Shown: one piece after another, positions 34,801-43,499 of the stretch
Position numbering within the stretch: the stretch's first letter is position 1
How the letters are laid out: each line of letters opens with the position of its first letter
Source of the DNA: Acidobacteriota bacterium
GTDB lineage: Bacteria; Acidobacteriota; Terriglobia; Bryobacterales; UBA6623
Direction of reading: 5' to 3'
Assembly (NCBI GenBank): GCA_016125275.1
Contig: WGMB01000003.1
Location: forward strand, 186,001-250,000
Length of the DNA: 64,000 bases
The notes under the pieces: model-generated
What the model saw: only the letters and a program-made list of their open reading frames with translations
Databases searched by the model: none
Told to the model about the DNA's origin: nothing
Program-made: the position numbers and the translations under genes

Positions 34801-35132
34801 AAGTCGAGCGAGACGCTCTGCTCGACGTCCAGCTTCACGCCGGAGCGTGAGACCGAGCGAAATCCTTCGGAGCGAACGTCCAGGCGGTAGTTGCCCGGCG
34901 GCAAAAGCGGAAAGCGGTAGTAGCCCTGCGGGCCTGTTTGGGCGCTCTGGGTGATGCCGGTGTCCACGTTGGTCAGCGTCACTCCTGCCCCTGGAATCAC
35001 ACCCCCTGAACTGTCGGTGATTCTTCCTACGATTTGACCTGTTCCACCCTGACCGAACGAGGCCGGGGGAACCAGCAGCGCAATGGCGACGAGCCATGCT
35101 ACTGCGACCATGATAGATCGACTACGATACAT
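31806..35132 (-). CDS. TonB-dependent receptor, Oar-like (copy 1)
   Basis: Outer-membrane receptor of 1108 residues. A signal peptide is followed by a carboxypeptidase-regulatory-like domain (GQIVGRITDSSGGVIPGAG, PQGYYRFPLLPPGNYRLDVR), a plug domain (GQVVDNKSIVEMPLNGRSAW) and a large barrel ending LGLKLYF with the expected terminal Phe. Oar-type receptors carry large substrates such as peptides or oligosaccharides; the ligand here is not known. RBS GAGGAGT precedes the ATG. It is about 90 percent similar by eye to the next gene and has a matching promoter at 35169-35197. Its energising TonB/ExbBD is not in the window. Confidence 0.9.
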   Translation of the reverse strand: MYRSRSIMVAVAWLVAIALLVPPASFGQGGTGQIVGRITDSSGGVIPGAGVTLTNVDTGITQSAQTGPQGYYRFPLLPPGNYRLDVRSEGFRSVSRSGVKLDVEQSVSLDFELQVGQVSETVEVVGAAPLLESENATIGQVVDNKSIVEMPLNGRSAWNLVQLAGATTFIKGIGDASEIPVATVAGSRAFTQGLYVDGGSVQKSGLNRSMAELAPMVDAVEEFKVITNGYSAEYGRSAGGVFSAVTKSGTNEFHGNLFEFFRNQKMDARNFFSLDKAPLRYNQYGGTLGGPIIKDKTHFFIAYEGTRTTTGAPFLGTVPTAAYQAGDFSGLVNNQGAHLQLYDPATTRPDPSDATRQLRDPFANNLIPQTRFDPVAAKVATYYPAPNVAGNIAGANNFNVNVGPKRAQDHGTIKIDHQLSQKDRLFGRYIGQHNFRPQVTVFPDPDANAVGPSTRSIGNLAHTFMTGWTRTISPRAVNDFKASYLKQFRDLSHSSLGKDYPSMLGLTGVDGLSFPRFRPAGYTNVGGTANVFRVQRGPTLMLSDSITYLTGRHQVKAGFEFRWNGTTDQFRVLPSGDFVHPQQGTGLQGDNLSGNGFATMLLGFVSNANIRDSPALVFRSQYYGMYVQDDWKVTPNLTLNIGVRYDLETPRISPNNNSNSVDLHAINPIANRPGIVTFAGVDGEPRRPFDLDKNNLGPRFGFAYKMFGGKTVLRGGYGIFFGNPDDIGQGAGPRAALGFATEQLIVSPDQNQTPSMYLRNGYPAFTPPGPETRNAGFGVGSTVEYFERTRRTPYSQQFNLGIQHQVRGVLVEAQYLGNLGRLLTGNNININQMLPELIGQPGTIQSRRPYPQYSAVNILSPNFGMSSYNALLLRAEKRYQNGLQFLWTYTYSHMLDNVDAIAGGDFGGTPGSGYQNYYNRRLDYATSPLDIKHNVTFNVVYDLPWGPGRRWLNDGPVSQVLGGWQLSVLGTMFTGPVYGVTTQQNTCECGSTGPQRADILRDPALPSGQRTVERWFDTEAFAQPERFTFGNASRSVGRAPGLANFDIGVMKNFRFHDRYRLQFRGELFNAFNHANFGIPGTAYGSPNFGTITSANTGRSIQLGLKLYF

Positions 35133-35168
35133 CAGCGATACTCCTCAACTTGGGAAGTTGGCGCTAAC

Positions 35169-35197
35169 ACCGTAGGCGCATGCGGCTCTGTTGTCAA
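35169..35197 (-). promoter_or_regulatory. Sigma-70 type promoter of TonB receptor copy 1
   Basis: On the minus strand TTGACA (35197-35192) is followed, after exactly 17 bases, by TACGGT (35174-35169). The start codon is about 37 bp downstream. The same arrangement occurs ahead of copy 2, which supports function. Confidence 0.65.
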
Positions 35198-35255
35198 CCA
35201 ATATGAGTCGTATAGAAACAGGGATCGTTCAATAACGATTCACGGGATCGCTGTC

Positions 35256-35289
35256 AAAAAACGAGGCGCTCCTCGGAAGGAGCGCCTCG
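35256..35289 (-). terminator. Intrinsic terminator of TonB receptor copy 2
   Basis: A perfect 12-bp stem (35262-35273 with 35278-35289) with a 4-base loop is followed on the minus strand by TTTTTT. It lies 27 bp after the copy 2 stop and upstream of the copy 1 promoter, so the two receptors are transcribed separately. Confidence 0.9.
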
Positions 35290-35315
35290 CGGTCAGACCA
35301 GCGCCGTGCAGCGGG

Positions 35316-38300
35316 TTAGAAATACAGCTTGAGCCCGAGCTGGATGCTGCGTCCTCGGGCGGCGCTGGTGATCGTACCGAAGTTCGGAGAACCCAGCGCG
35401 GTGCCGGGAATCCCGAAGTTGGCCTTGTTGAAGGCGTTGAACAGCTCCCCGCGGAACTGCAGGCGATAGCGGTCGCGGAACTGGAAGTTCTTCATCACGC
35501 CGATGTCGAAGTTCGCCTGCCCCGGCGCCCGCCCCACGGCGCGTGCGGCGTCGCCGAAGGTGAAGCGCGCCGGCTGGTCGAACGCAGCCGTGTCAAACCA
35601 TTGCTCGACGGTGCGCTGATCTTTGGGCAGTTCCGGATCGTGCAGGATGTTGGCGCGCTGCGGTCCGGCCGAGCCGCACTCGCAGGTGTTCTGCTGGGTG
35701 GTCACGCCGTAGACGGGCCCGGTGAAGACCGTCCCCAGCACCGAGAGCTGCCAGCCGCCCAGCACCTGGCTGACCGGTCCCTCATTGAGCCAGCGCCGCC
35801 CCGGTCCCCAGGGCAGATCGTAGACCACGTTGAACGTCACGTTGTGTTTGATGTCCAACGGGCTGGTCGAATAGTCGAGCCGGCGATTGTAGTAGTCCTG
35901 ATAGCCCGAGCCCGGCGTGCCGCCGAAGTCGCCGTTGGCGATGGCGTCCACGTTGTCGAGCATGTGGGAGTAGGTGTAGGTCCACAGGAACTGCAACCCG
36001 TTCTGGTAGCGCTTCTCCGCCCGCAACAGCAGAGCGTTGTAGCTCGACATGCCGAAGTTCGGCGACAGCAGGTTCACCGCCGTGTATTGCGGGTAGGGCC
36101 GGCGGGACTGGATCGAGCCGGGCTGGCCCACCAGCTCCGGCAGGACCTGATTGATATTGATGTTGTTGCCCGTCAGCAGCCGGCCCAGGTTGCCCAGGTA
36201 TTGCGCCTCCAGCAGCACGCCGCGAAGCTGATGCTGAATGCCCAGGTTGAACTGCTGCGAGTACGGCGTGCGCCGGGTGCGCTCGAAGTACTCCACCGTG
36301 CTGCCGACGCCGAAACCGGCGTTGCGCGTGTCCGGACCCGGCGGGGTGAACGCCGGGTAGCCGTTGCGCAGGTACATCGAAGGCGTCTGGTTCTGGTCCG
36401 GGCTGATGATGAGCTGCTCGGTAGCAAAGCCCAGCGCCGCGCGCGGTCCGGCTCCTTGACCCACGTCGTCCGGGTTGCCGAAGAAGATCCCGTAGCCGCC
36501 GCGCAGCACGGTCTGCCCTCCGAACATCTTGTAAGCGAAGCCGAACCGCGGCGAGATGTTGTTCTTGTCAAAGTCGAACGGCCGGCGGGGTTCGCCGTCC
36601 ACCCCGGCGAACGTGACGATGCCGGGACGGTTGGCGATCGGGTTGATCGCATGCAGATCGACGCTGTTGGAGTTGTTGTCCGGCGAGATGCGGGGCGTTT
36701 CGATGTCGTAACGAACGCCCACGTTCAGCGTCAGGTTCGGCGTGACTTTCCAGTCATCCTGGACGAACGCGCCGTAGTACTGGCTCCGAAACGTCAGCGC
36801 CGGGGAGTCCCGGATGTTGGCGTTGGCCACAAAGCCCAACAGCATCGTCGCAAAGCCGTTGCCGCTGAGGTTGTTGCCCTGCAGTCCCGTGCCCTGCTGC
36901 GGGTGCACGAAGTCGCCCGAGGGCAGAATCCGGAACTGATCCGTGGTGCCGTTCCAGCGATACTCGAAGCCGGCCTTCACCTGGTGACGCCCGGTGAGGT
37001 AGGTGATCGAGTCCGACAGCATCAGCGTCGGGCCGCGCTGGACGCGGAAGACGTTGGCCGTGCCGCCCACCTGGGTGTAGCCGGCGGGACTGAAGCGCGG
37101 GAACGAGAGCCCGTCCACGCCCGTCAGCCCGAGCATCGCCGGATAGTCCTTGCCGAGCGAGCTGTGGGAGAGGTCGCGGAACTGCTTCAAGTAGCTGACC
37201 TTGAAGTCATTGACCACGCGCGGCGAGATTGTCCGCGTCCAGCCGGTCATGAACGTGTGCGCCAGGTTGCCGATGCTGCGGGTGGCCGGGCCGACAGCGT
37301 TGGCGTCGGGATCCGGAAAGACGGTCACCTGCGGTACGAAGTTGTGCTGCCCGATGTAGCGGCCGAAGATGCGGTCCTTCTCGCTGAGCTGGTGGTCGAT
37401 CTTGATGGTGCCGTGGTCCTGGGACCGCTTCGGGCTGACGTTGATGTTGAAGTTGTTGGCGCCGGCCACGTTACCCGCCAGATTCGGCGACGGATAGTAG
37501 GTCGCCACCTTGGCGGCGACGGGATCGAACATCGTTCGCGGAATCTGGTTGTTCGCGAACGGATCACGCAGATGGTTCGTGGCGTCGCTCGGGTCGGGCC
37601 GGGTGGTCGACGGATCGTAGAGTTGGAGCCGCCGGCCTTGCCCGTCGACCAGGCTGCTGAAGTCGCCGGCCTGGAAGGCGGCCGTCGGTACGGTACCAAG
37701 GAACGGCGAGCCTGTGGTGGTGCGGGTTCCTTCGTAGGCGATGAAGAAGTGCGTCTTGTTCTTGATGACGGGGCCGCCGAGCGTTCCGCCGTACTGGTTG
37801 TAACGCAGCGGGGCCTTGTCGATCGAGAAGAAGTTCCGCGCGTCCATCACCTGATTGCGGAAGAACTCGAACAGGTTCCCGTGGAACTCGTTCGTGCCGG
37901 ATTTGGTGACGGCCGAAAAGACGCCGCCGGCGGACCGGCCGTACTCGGCCGCATAGCCGTTGGTGATGACCTTGAACTCCTCCACCGCGTCGACCATTGG
38001 CGCCAGCTCGGCCATGGAGCGGTTCAGGCCCGACTTCTGCACCGAGCCGCCGTCGACGTAGAGGCCCTGGGTGAAAGTTCGGCTGCCGGCCACCGTGGCC
38101 ACCGGGATTTCGCCGGCGTCGCCGATGCCCTGGATAAACGTCGTCGCGCCGGCCAGTTGGACCAGGTTCCAGGCCGAACGGCCGTTGAGCGGCATCTCGA
38201 CGATTGATTTGTTCTCGACCACCTGGCCGATGGTGGCGTTCTCGCTCTCGAGCAGCGGCGCCGAGCCAATGACTTCGACGGTTTCGGTCACCTCACCGAC

Positions 38301-38645
38301 CTCGAGGGTGAAGTCCAGCGAAGCGGTTTGTTCCACGTCGAGCTTTACGCCCGAGCGAGTGACGGTGCGAAAGCCTTCCGAGCGCACGGTCACGCGGTAG
38401 TTGCCCGGAATGAGCAGCGGAAAGCGGTAGTAGCCCTGCGGGCCGGTCTGAGCGTCTTGCTCAATCCCTGTGTCCACGTTGGCGAGATTCACGTCCGCGC
38501 CGGGGATAACGGCGCCGGAAGAGTCGGTCACGCGACCTTGAATCTGCCCGGTTCCGCTGCCCTGTCCCCAGAGCGTCGCCACGCCGGCGAGACCTAGGAC
38601 GAGCAGCAGCAATCGATGTGAGATAAGCGGTTTGCAACGATGCAT
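35316..38645 (-). CDS. TonB-dependent receptor, Oar-like (copy 2)
   Basis: Outer-membrane receptor of 1109 residues with the same layout as copy 1: signal peptide (LLLLVLGLAGVATLWGQ), regulatory-like domain (GQIQGRVTDSSGAVIPGAD), plug (GQVVENKSIVEMPLNGRSAW) and barrel ending LGLKLYF. The ATG at 38645 was chosen because its length then equals that of copy 1 and the signal peptide is normal; an in-frame upstream ATG at 38696 overlaps the promoter. The two proteins differ mainly in scattered positions and the signal peptide, so duplication is recent. The substrate is unknown. The transcript ends at the hairpin 35256-35289. Confidence 0.9.
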   Translation of the reverse strand: MHRCKPLISHRLLLLVLGLAGVATLWGQGSGTGQIQGRVTDSSGAVIPGADVNLANVDTGIEQDAQTGPQGYYRFPLLIPGNYRVTVRSEGFRTVTRSGVKLDVEQTASLDFTLEVGEVTETVEVIGSAPLLESENATIGQVVENKSIVEMPLNGRSAWNLVQLAGATTFIQGIGDAGEIPVATVAGSRTFTQGLYVDGGSVQKSGLNRSMAELAPMVDAVEEFKVITNGYAAEYGRSAGGVFSAVTKSGTNEFHGNLFEFFRNQVMDARNFFSIDKAPLRYNQYGGTLGGPVIKNKTHFFIAYEGTRTTTGSPFLGTVPTAAFQAGDFSSLVDGQGRRLQLYDPSTTRPDPSDATNHLRDPFANNQIPRTMFDPVAAKVATYYPSPNLAGNVAGANNFNINVSPKRSQDHGTIKIDHQLSEKDRIFGRYIGQHNFVPQVTVFPDPDANAVGPATRSIGNLAHTFMTGWTRTISPRVVNDFKVSYLKQFRDLSHSSLGKDYPAMLGLTGVDGLSFPRFSPAGYTQVGGTANVFRVQRGPTLMLSDSITYLTGRHQVKAGFEYRWNGTTDQFRILPSGDFVHPQQGTGLQGNNLSGNGFATMLLGFVANANIRDSPALTFRSQYYGAFVQDDWKVTPNLTLNVGVRYDIETPRISPDNNSNSVDLHAINPIANRPGIVTFAGVDGEPRRPFDFDKNNISPRFGFAYKMFGGQTVLRGGYGIFFGNPDDVGQGAGPRAALGFATEQLIISPDQNQTPSMYLRNGYPAFTPPGPDTRNAGFGVGSTVEYFERTRRTPYSQQFNLGIQHQLRGVLLEAQYLGNLGRLLTGNNININQVLPELVGQPGSIQSRRPYPQYTAVNLLSPNFGMSSYNALLLRAEKRYQNGLQFLWTYTYSHMLDNVDAIANGDFGGTPGSGYQDYYNRRLDYSTSPLDIKHNVTFNVVYDLPWGPGRRWLNEGPVSQVLGGWQLSVLGTVFTGPVYGVTTQQNTCECGSAGPQRANILHDPELPKDQRTVEQWFDTAAFDQPARFTFGDAARAVGRAPGQANFDIGVMKNFQFRDRYRLQFRGELFNAFNKANFGIPGTALGSPNFGTITSAARGRSIQLGLKLYF

Positions 38646-38679
38646 TAGCGATTCCCCCAACCTTGGAGAAGCGCTAAAC

Positions 38680-38709
38680 ACGCTAGGCGCGCGCATCGGG
38701 GCAAGTCAA
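38680..38709 (-). promoter_or_regulatory. Sigma-70 type promoter of TonB receptor copy 2
   Basis: On the minus strand TTGACT (38709-38704) is followed after 18 bases by TAGCGT (38685-38680). Downstream GTGTTTAGCG matches the copy 1 leader (GTGTTAGCG). The start codon lies about 35 bp downstream. Confidence 0.6.
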
Positions 38710-38822
38710 CGGAATTCGCCCGAAATCAAACCGAAACAGGCCAAAACACCGGCATTATGGGATCTTCGGAACCCTGAATACACAGGGGGCGCCCTCGAGG
38801 CCTCTTCCGCGCTTAGGAACGA

Positions 38823-40214
38823 TCAGGCGAGCAATTCGTCGAGCGGACCGCGGTGCATGGCCTCGTCGATTTCCGGGTCCAAATTGCCAAAATCATCACG
38901 CGGACGACCCGCTGCGTGCAGCAGCGTGTTGTAGAGCGCGTTGATGGTGCGATGCCCCGGCTTGCCGTAGTCGGGATAGGCCACGTGGCGACCGCCGCGC
39001 CGCAGTTTGCCGTTGAGGTCGCCCAGGACGACGAACGGCCACTCGAAGCAACTGCTGTGATGCTCCTCGGCGGCGTCGCTCAAGTAGACGACCACCGTGT
39101 TGTCCAGCATCGTCCCGTCGCCTTCGGGAACCGAGTCCAGCTTGCGCAGGAAGCGCGCGATCAGCCCGAAGTGGAACGCTCGAATCTTCTCGGCATCGAG
39201 CCAGCCCTGACCGCCGATCTGGCTGCGGTAGTCGTGCCCGATCGGGTGCTTGCCCCGCTCGAGGCCCAGTCCGCGGAACACCACGTCAAAGAACGGAAAG
39301 CCGACGCCCGAGGCGATCGTGACCACCTGCGAAAGCCCGCCGATCATCACCGCCGCCGCCATCTCGAAGTGCGCGTCCAGGCGGTCGGTCTCGACCTCGG
39401 AGTTGTACTTGTCGTCCGCGACCGGCGCCGCGCCGGCCAGGGTTTCGCGCGCGTCGACCAGCCGCTGCGAGGTGCGTGAGATCGTTTCGTACGATTCCAG
39501 ATAGGCGTCGAGCTTGCGGCGCTCCGGCCCGGCTAGGCTGCCCCGCACCCGCCCGATGTCGGACTGCATGTAGTCCATCAGGTTGCGTTTGGCGGCAAAG
39601 GTCGCCTTGGCCTCGCCCTCGGCCACGCTGCCGAACATCCGGGAGAACGCGATTTCGGGCTTGCAGATGGTGGCGAGGCTGCGGTCGCGCCGGTCGGCGG
39701 AGCAGTTGAAAATCACCGCTTCTTCCGACTTGGACGCGATGCCGAGGGTCACGTTGGGGAAGATTCCCGGGTCGCCCTGCCCCAGTACGGAGTCGATCGT
39801 CGGTCCCTGTATGCTGCGCCCGCTGTTGGCGTGGTAGGCGCCCAGCGCCCCGTGGTCGCTCGAGTGCCCGCCGGTGCACATCCTGCCCGAAAGGCCCTGC
39901 ACGATCGTCAGCCGATCGCGAAACTCCTCCACCGGCTGCAGAGAATCCGGCAGCCGTGTCCCGTCCAGCGAGTCGACGCGCAGCTTGTCGCGATCCTTGC
40001 GCTTGACGAACTCCAGCCCCAGCGGATGGACCTGCTCGGGCGGCAACCCGTTGCCTTCCACCACGAACAGGAAGCGCGGCGCCCCGCCCTCGCGCCCGTC
40101 GGCCGCCTGAGCCAGCCGATTCAGCAGGGGCGACAGCAGCAATCCGCCGGCTCCCAGCGTGGAGCTCTTCAAGAAGCGGCGGCGTCCGAAGTCCGCGACG
40201 GGTTTGGCGATCAC
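38823..40214 (-). CDS. DUF1552 family protein, Tat-exported
   Basis: Exported protein of 463 residues from the DUF1552 family. The twin-arginine signal (GRRRFLKSS then a hydrophobic stretch) is visible, followed by the family's core: SGRMCTGGHSSDHGALGAYH and GPTIDSVLGQ. DUF1552 proteins are usually encoded next to DUF1592/DUF1588 cytochromes, as here; the pair overlaps by 4 bases (ATGA). They are associated with polymer use in Planctomycetes and Acidobacteria, but no reaction is established. The frame ends at 38823, and an AT-richer gap with a promoter for the receptors follows. Confidence 0.85.
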   Translation of the reverse strand: MIAKPVADFGRRRFLKSSTLGAGGLLLSPLLNRLAQAADGREGGAPRFLFVVEGNGLPPEQVHPLGLEFVKRKDRDKLRVDSLDGTRLPDSLQPVEEFRDRLTIVQGLSGRMCTGGHSSDHGALGAYHANSGRSIQGPTIDSVLGQGDPGIFPNVTLGIASKSEEAVIFNCSADRRDRSLATICKPEIAFSRMFGSVAEGEAKATFAAKRNLMDYMQSDIGRVRGSLAGPERRKLDAYLESYETISRTSQRLVDARETLAGAAPVADDKYNSEVETDRLDAHFEMAAAVMIGGLSQVVTIASGVGFPFFDVVFRGLGLERGKHPIGHDYRSQIGGQGWLDAEKIRAFHFGLIARFLRKLDSVPEGDGTMLDNTVVVYLSDAAEEHHSSCFEWPFVVLGDLNGKLRRGGRHVAYPDYGKPGHRTINALYNTLLHAAGRPRDDFGNLDPEIDEAMHRGPLDELLA

Positions 40215-42250
40215 TGCGTCTCTCCTGCGGTCGAACCGTCCGCGACCATCCTCGGCGCGCGGCGGTAGAGGAACGAGTCCGATGTCAGCAACGACGCCAG
40301 CAGCGCCTTCATGCTACCGCCGGCGTCCACATAAGCCTTGTCGGCGCGAATCAGCGTCTCCGAGTCCGCCAGGGTCTCGTTGCGCCCCATCCAGTAGCGG
40401 AAGGCGTGCCGTACGAAGACCTGCCGCACGCGCTCGGAGTCGGCCAGACGGCGCGTCAGCTCGAAAGGGTCCGCGACCGGACCGTCCAGCTCCGGCAGCC
40501 CCGCGACGACCGTGCCGGCCGTCACCACCGGCCGGCCGACCTCCTCGCCGCGGAACTCCCCGAACAGCCCATACTGCTCGAAGGGCAGGCCGAGCTCGTC
40601 CATCTTCTGATGGCAACCCCAGCAGTACTCCTGCCGGGTCACTTGCATCCGCTCGCGCAGCGTCTTGGTCTCGTCCTCGGGCAACTGGGCGTTCACACTG
40701 ATGGGCACGTCGGGCACGGTTCCGCCCAACAGCTTGGTGCGAATCCAGCGCCCTCGCTGGATGGCCTGATTCTTGTCCGCGTCAGAGAACGTCAACAGCC
40801 AGGCAGGGTGCGTCAGCATTCCCGAACGCTGCCCAGCGGGCATCTGGACCGGTTGTTCCGGCGTCCATTCCCACTCGCGGTCGAGATTGTAGAGCTCGTA
40901 GTACCACTTCTGGCGCTTGTCGGGCCGATTGACGAGCTGCTTTTCGGGATTCTTGCTGTTGTAGTTGACGAAATACTTCGACGTGGTCAGCAGCGTCCGC
41001 AGCACGTCCTGGTCGGACTCCAGCGTATGCGCCACCAAGGCGTCGGCGTCGAGCACCATCTCGCGCGCCATGATGTGCTTGATCAGGCGGCCGGTCTTGA
41101 AGACGTTCGGCGCCCGGTCGTATTCGAAATACTCTCGGAAGAAGCGCAGGATGCGGGGCTTGTCGAGGCCGGGGTCGTCGAGCATCCGCCGCGCCTCGGC
41201 CAGGACGCCTTCCCGCGTCGACAGCTTGCCGGCCTCCTCGGCCTCCCGCAGGGCCTCATCCGGCGGGCGGTCCGTGAGGGCGTAGCTGAGAGCCCAGGCG
41301 ATCTCGCGGTCGGAGAGCCGCACCGCGTCGTCGTCGCCCTCGATCGGCCGTCCCAGCTCGAATCGGAAGACGGCCTCGGGCGTCAGCAGGACGGCGCTCA
41401 GGGCGGTCTGTAGGGCCAAGCGAGGGCCTGCGTCCGCCGCGGTCCGCAGCGCCAAGCCGGTCACGCCTTGCAGCTCCTCGGGCGTCGGATCGCGTTGCAG
41501 GACCTCTCGATACTGGGCCTCGACGGCTGCCTCGTAGTCGGCCGGCCCGGGCTTCTCGAGCGCCAACGGGGCGCGCAGCGGCGCCGGACTGCCCGGGCTG
41601 TCCATCTGGTAGCCCGCCACCAGCCACAGCATGTTCATCAGCAGCTCGGTGGTGGCGTCCTCGAACGAGTGCACGTTGGCAAAGTCCCGAAACGTGTGCT
41701 CCGGCGTCAGCGAGGGCAGCGAGGGGTGCAAGCCGTCTCCGCCCTGGTTCGGTTTGGCCACCAGCAGCGGCTTGTGCGCCAAGGTGTTGACCATCTCCTT
41801 GAAGGCGTGGGCGTTGATGCGCCAGACGCGGGCGGGGGCCGGCGCCGGCGGATACGCGGCTCCGCTGAAAAGCGCCTCGTGGTCCACATAATTGCCGAAA
41901 CCGGCGCGCTCGGCGGCATCGATCGAGCCCTCCAGCCCCAGCCCGGAGCGCAGGGCGGCCTTCACCTGACCGAGCCGGCCGTCATCGGGCCGAGGCAGCG
42001 GCTTGGGGGGCATGGCCCCAAGCGAGAGCTGATTCAGGACCCTCGTCCAGATATCGCGCTCGGCGGGCTCGGCCCCCGGCGCGTGCAACTGGTCCAAGCG
42101 CAAGTCCCGGAGGCTCAGCGCCGGTCCGTGGCACTGCACGCAGTTCGCCTGGAGGAACGGTTGGATGGTCTCGTTGAAATCAGCCGGCGCAGCCGCCGCG
42201 CCGACGACCGTCAGCATGATCGCCGCGGTGAGCCCGAAAACCCGCATCAA
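40211..42250 (-). CDS. DUF1592/DUF1588 family cytochrome c-like protein
   Basis: Exported multidomain protein of 679 residues. After a signal peptide, an N-terminal heme site CVQCH (Cys37, Cys40, His41) marks a planctomycete-type cytochrome domain. The middle holds the DUF1587/DUF1592 region (EIAWALSYALTDRPPDEAL), and the C-terminal part includes DUF1588, with a second CWGCH motif (QEYCWGCHQKMDELGLPFEQY), and DUF1585. Such proteins are predicted redox partners of the DUF1552 protein at the outer face of the inner membrane. It is co-transcribed with the DUF1552 gene (4-base overlap) and possibly with the PLP-enzyme gene 43 bp upstream. Confidence 0.86.
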   Translation of the reverse strand: MMRVFGLTAAIMLTVVGAAAAPADFNETIQPFLQANCVQCHGPALSLRDLRLDQLHAPGAEPAERDIWTRVLNQLSLGAMPPKPLPRPDDGRLGQVKAALRSGLGLEGSIDAAERAGFGNYVDHEALFSGAAYPPAPAPARVWRINAHAFKEMVNTLAHKPLLVAKPNQGGDGLHPSLPSLTPEHTFRDFANVHSFEDATTELLMNMLWLVAGYQMDSPGSPAPLRAPLALEKPGPADYEAAVEAQYREVLQRDPTPEELQGVTGLALRTAADAGPRLALQTALSAVLLTPEAVFRFELGRPIEGDDDAVRLSDREIAWALSYALTDRPPDEALREAEEAGKLSTREGVLAEARRMLDDPGLDKPRILRFFREYFEYDRAPNVFKTGRLIKHIMAREMVLDADALVAHTLESDQDVLRTLLTTSKYFVNYNSKNPEKQLVNRPDKRQKWYYELYNLDREWEWTPEQPVQMPAGQRSGMLTHPAWLLTFSDADKNQAIQRGRWIRTKLLGGTVPDVPISVNAQLPEDETKTLRERMQVTRQEYCWGCHQKMDELGLPFEQYGLFGEFRGEEVGRPVVTAGTVVAGLPELDGPVADPFELTRRLADSERVRQVFVRHAFRYWMGRNETLADSETLIRADKAYVDAGGSMKALLASLLTSDSFLYRRAPRMVADGSTAGETQ

Positions 42251-42293
42251 AACCCGAACGAAGCATACACCGCTCGGCCGGCAACCGCAATGT

Positions 42294-43457
42294 TTACGGC
42301 CAGTTGGGCCACGCGAGCAAGCGCTGCTCCGACCAGTAGAGGTCGTGATACGCCACGTCTTCCCGCGGGGCCTCCGCCGCCTCCAGCGCCGCCGCGACCG
42401 CCTCGGCGATGCGCACGGCGTCGGCTTCGCTCATCACCCGCAGGTCGAGGTGGATCTCGCGGCGCGCGTCGTCGGCCCCCGCCACCCAGACGGCCGGTTG
42501 ACGCTCCCGCAGCCGGTTCGCCAAATCACGGGCGCTGTGCGGATAGCCCTCGGGCAGCGGAACCGCCACACGGTGCGTCTTGGGTAGCCGATAGGCCGAG
42601 AGCTTGGCGTGGAACAGCTCCGCCAACCGGGCCCAGCGCGCCGCCTCGGCCTCTCGGTCGCGTCCGTACCAGGCTTCGGCGGCCGTCATGCAGCCGACCA
42701 CGCCTTCCTTGCCGACCTTCATGGCCCGGCCGATGCCGTAGTGCTGCAAGTAGCAGGCGCGGACCAGATCCAGCCGCCCGCAAACCATGCCGGACGTCGG
42801 CGCCCCCATCTGCTTGTGCGCGCTGGTGATCACCAGGTCGGCGCCGGCCGCCAGAAAAGGACGCACATCAGGCTCCGCTGCGGCGTCCACCACCAGCGGA
42901 ACCCCGGCCTCACGCGCCAGCTTCACGCAGTCGGCCAGGGGCGGAAAGTCGCCGTCCTGGTTGACCGCTCCGTTGACGATGTAGAACACGGCCGCCGTCC
43001 TCTCGCTCAGGGCGCCGCGCAGATGATACAGGTCGCCGTGGTTGGCCGTGCCCAGCAGAACGACCTCGGCGCCGCTGAGGCGCAGCATCTGCGAGATCGG
43101 CGCGCCGAAGTTCACGTCGTGGCCGTGATAGAGCAGCATCTCCCGGCGCTCGCCCACCGGCTGCGGCAGGCGGGCGATCTTTGCCATGTCCGACCCCGCC
43201 ATGGCGGCGGCGGCGGCGATGGTCAACCCGGCCGAGGTGGACGACACCGCACAGCCGGCCTCCGCGCCGGTCGCCCGGGCGATCGTCCGGCAGGCAGCGG
43301 CCTGCAGCTCGTCGATCTCCACATTCATCTGCAGGATCGCGTCCACCGCCGCGCGAACCTCGGCCGAGGCCACGTGCGCGCCGACGATGGTCGGCATCCC
43401 GATGGCGTTGAGAGTGCGGCGGAAACCGTAGCGTTCGGCGAGCTGTTCGGGGGTCAT
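42294..43457 (-). CDS. SelA-like PLP-dependent enzyme
   Basis: Fold-type I PLP enzyme of 387 residues similar to L-seryl-tRNA(Sec) selenium transferase-like proteins and to ammonia lyases of that subfamily. The internal aldimine lysine is most likely Lys215 in TSAHKQMGAP, and Asp191 in VVDAAAE should bind the pyridine nitrogen. No tRNA-binding extension is present, so it is not expected to be a true SelA. The C-terminal part (GYPHSARDLANRLRE) is domain-swapped in the family. The real substrate, probably an amino-acid or amino-sugar derivative, is unknown. It is divergent from the nitroreductase gene. Confidence 0.75.
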   Translation of the reverse strand: MTPEQLAERYGFRRTLNAIGMPTIVGAHVASAEVRAAVDAILQMNVEIDELQAAACRTIARATGAEAGCAVSSTSAGLTIAAAAAMAGSDMAKIARLPQPVGERREMLLYHGHDVNFGAPISQMLRLSGAEVVLLGTANHGDLYHLRGALSERTAAVFYIVNGAVNQDGDFPPLADCVKLAREAGVPLVVDAAAEPDVRPFLAAGADLVITSAHKQMGAPTSGMVCGRLDLVRACYLQHYGIGRAMKVGKEGVVGCMTAAEAWYGRDREAEAARWARLAELFHAKLSAYRLPKTHRVAVPLPEGYPHSARDLANRLRERQPAVWVAGADDARREIHLDLRVMSEADAVRIAEAVAAALEAAEAPREDVAYHDLYWSEQRLLAWPNWP

Positions 43458-43499
43458 GCTCTCTCTATCTCACTACAACCGATCACTACACTGAGGGGG

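Noticed and set aside
35034-38207. Plus-strand open frame of over 1000 codons opposite TonB receptor copy 2
   Set aside because: It is an antisense shadow rich in Arg/Val/His; a similar shadow lies opposite copy 1 because the genes are paralogous.
31806-38645. Tandem receptors as remnants of a transposon or composite element
   Set aside because: No terminal inverted repeats, target duplications or transposase; each copy has its own promoter, and a terminator lies between them, which fits simple duplication.
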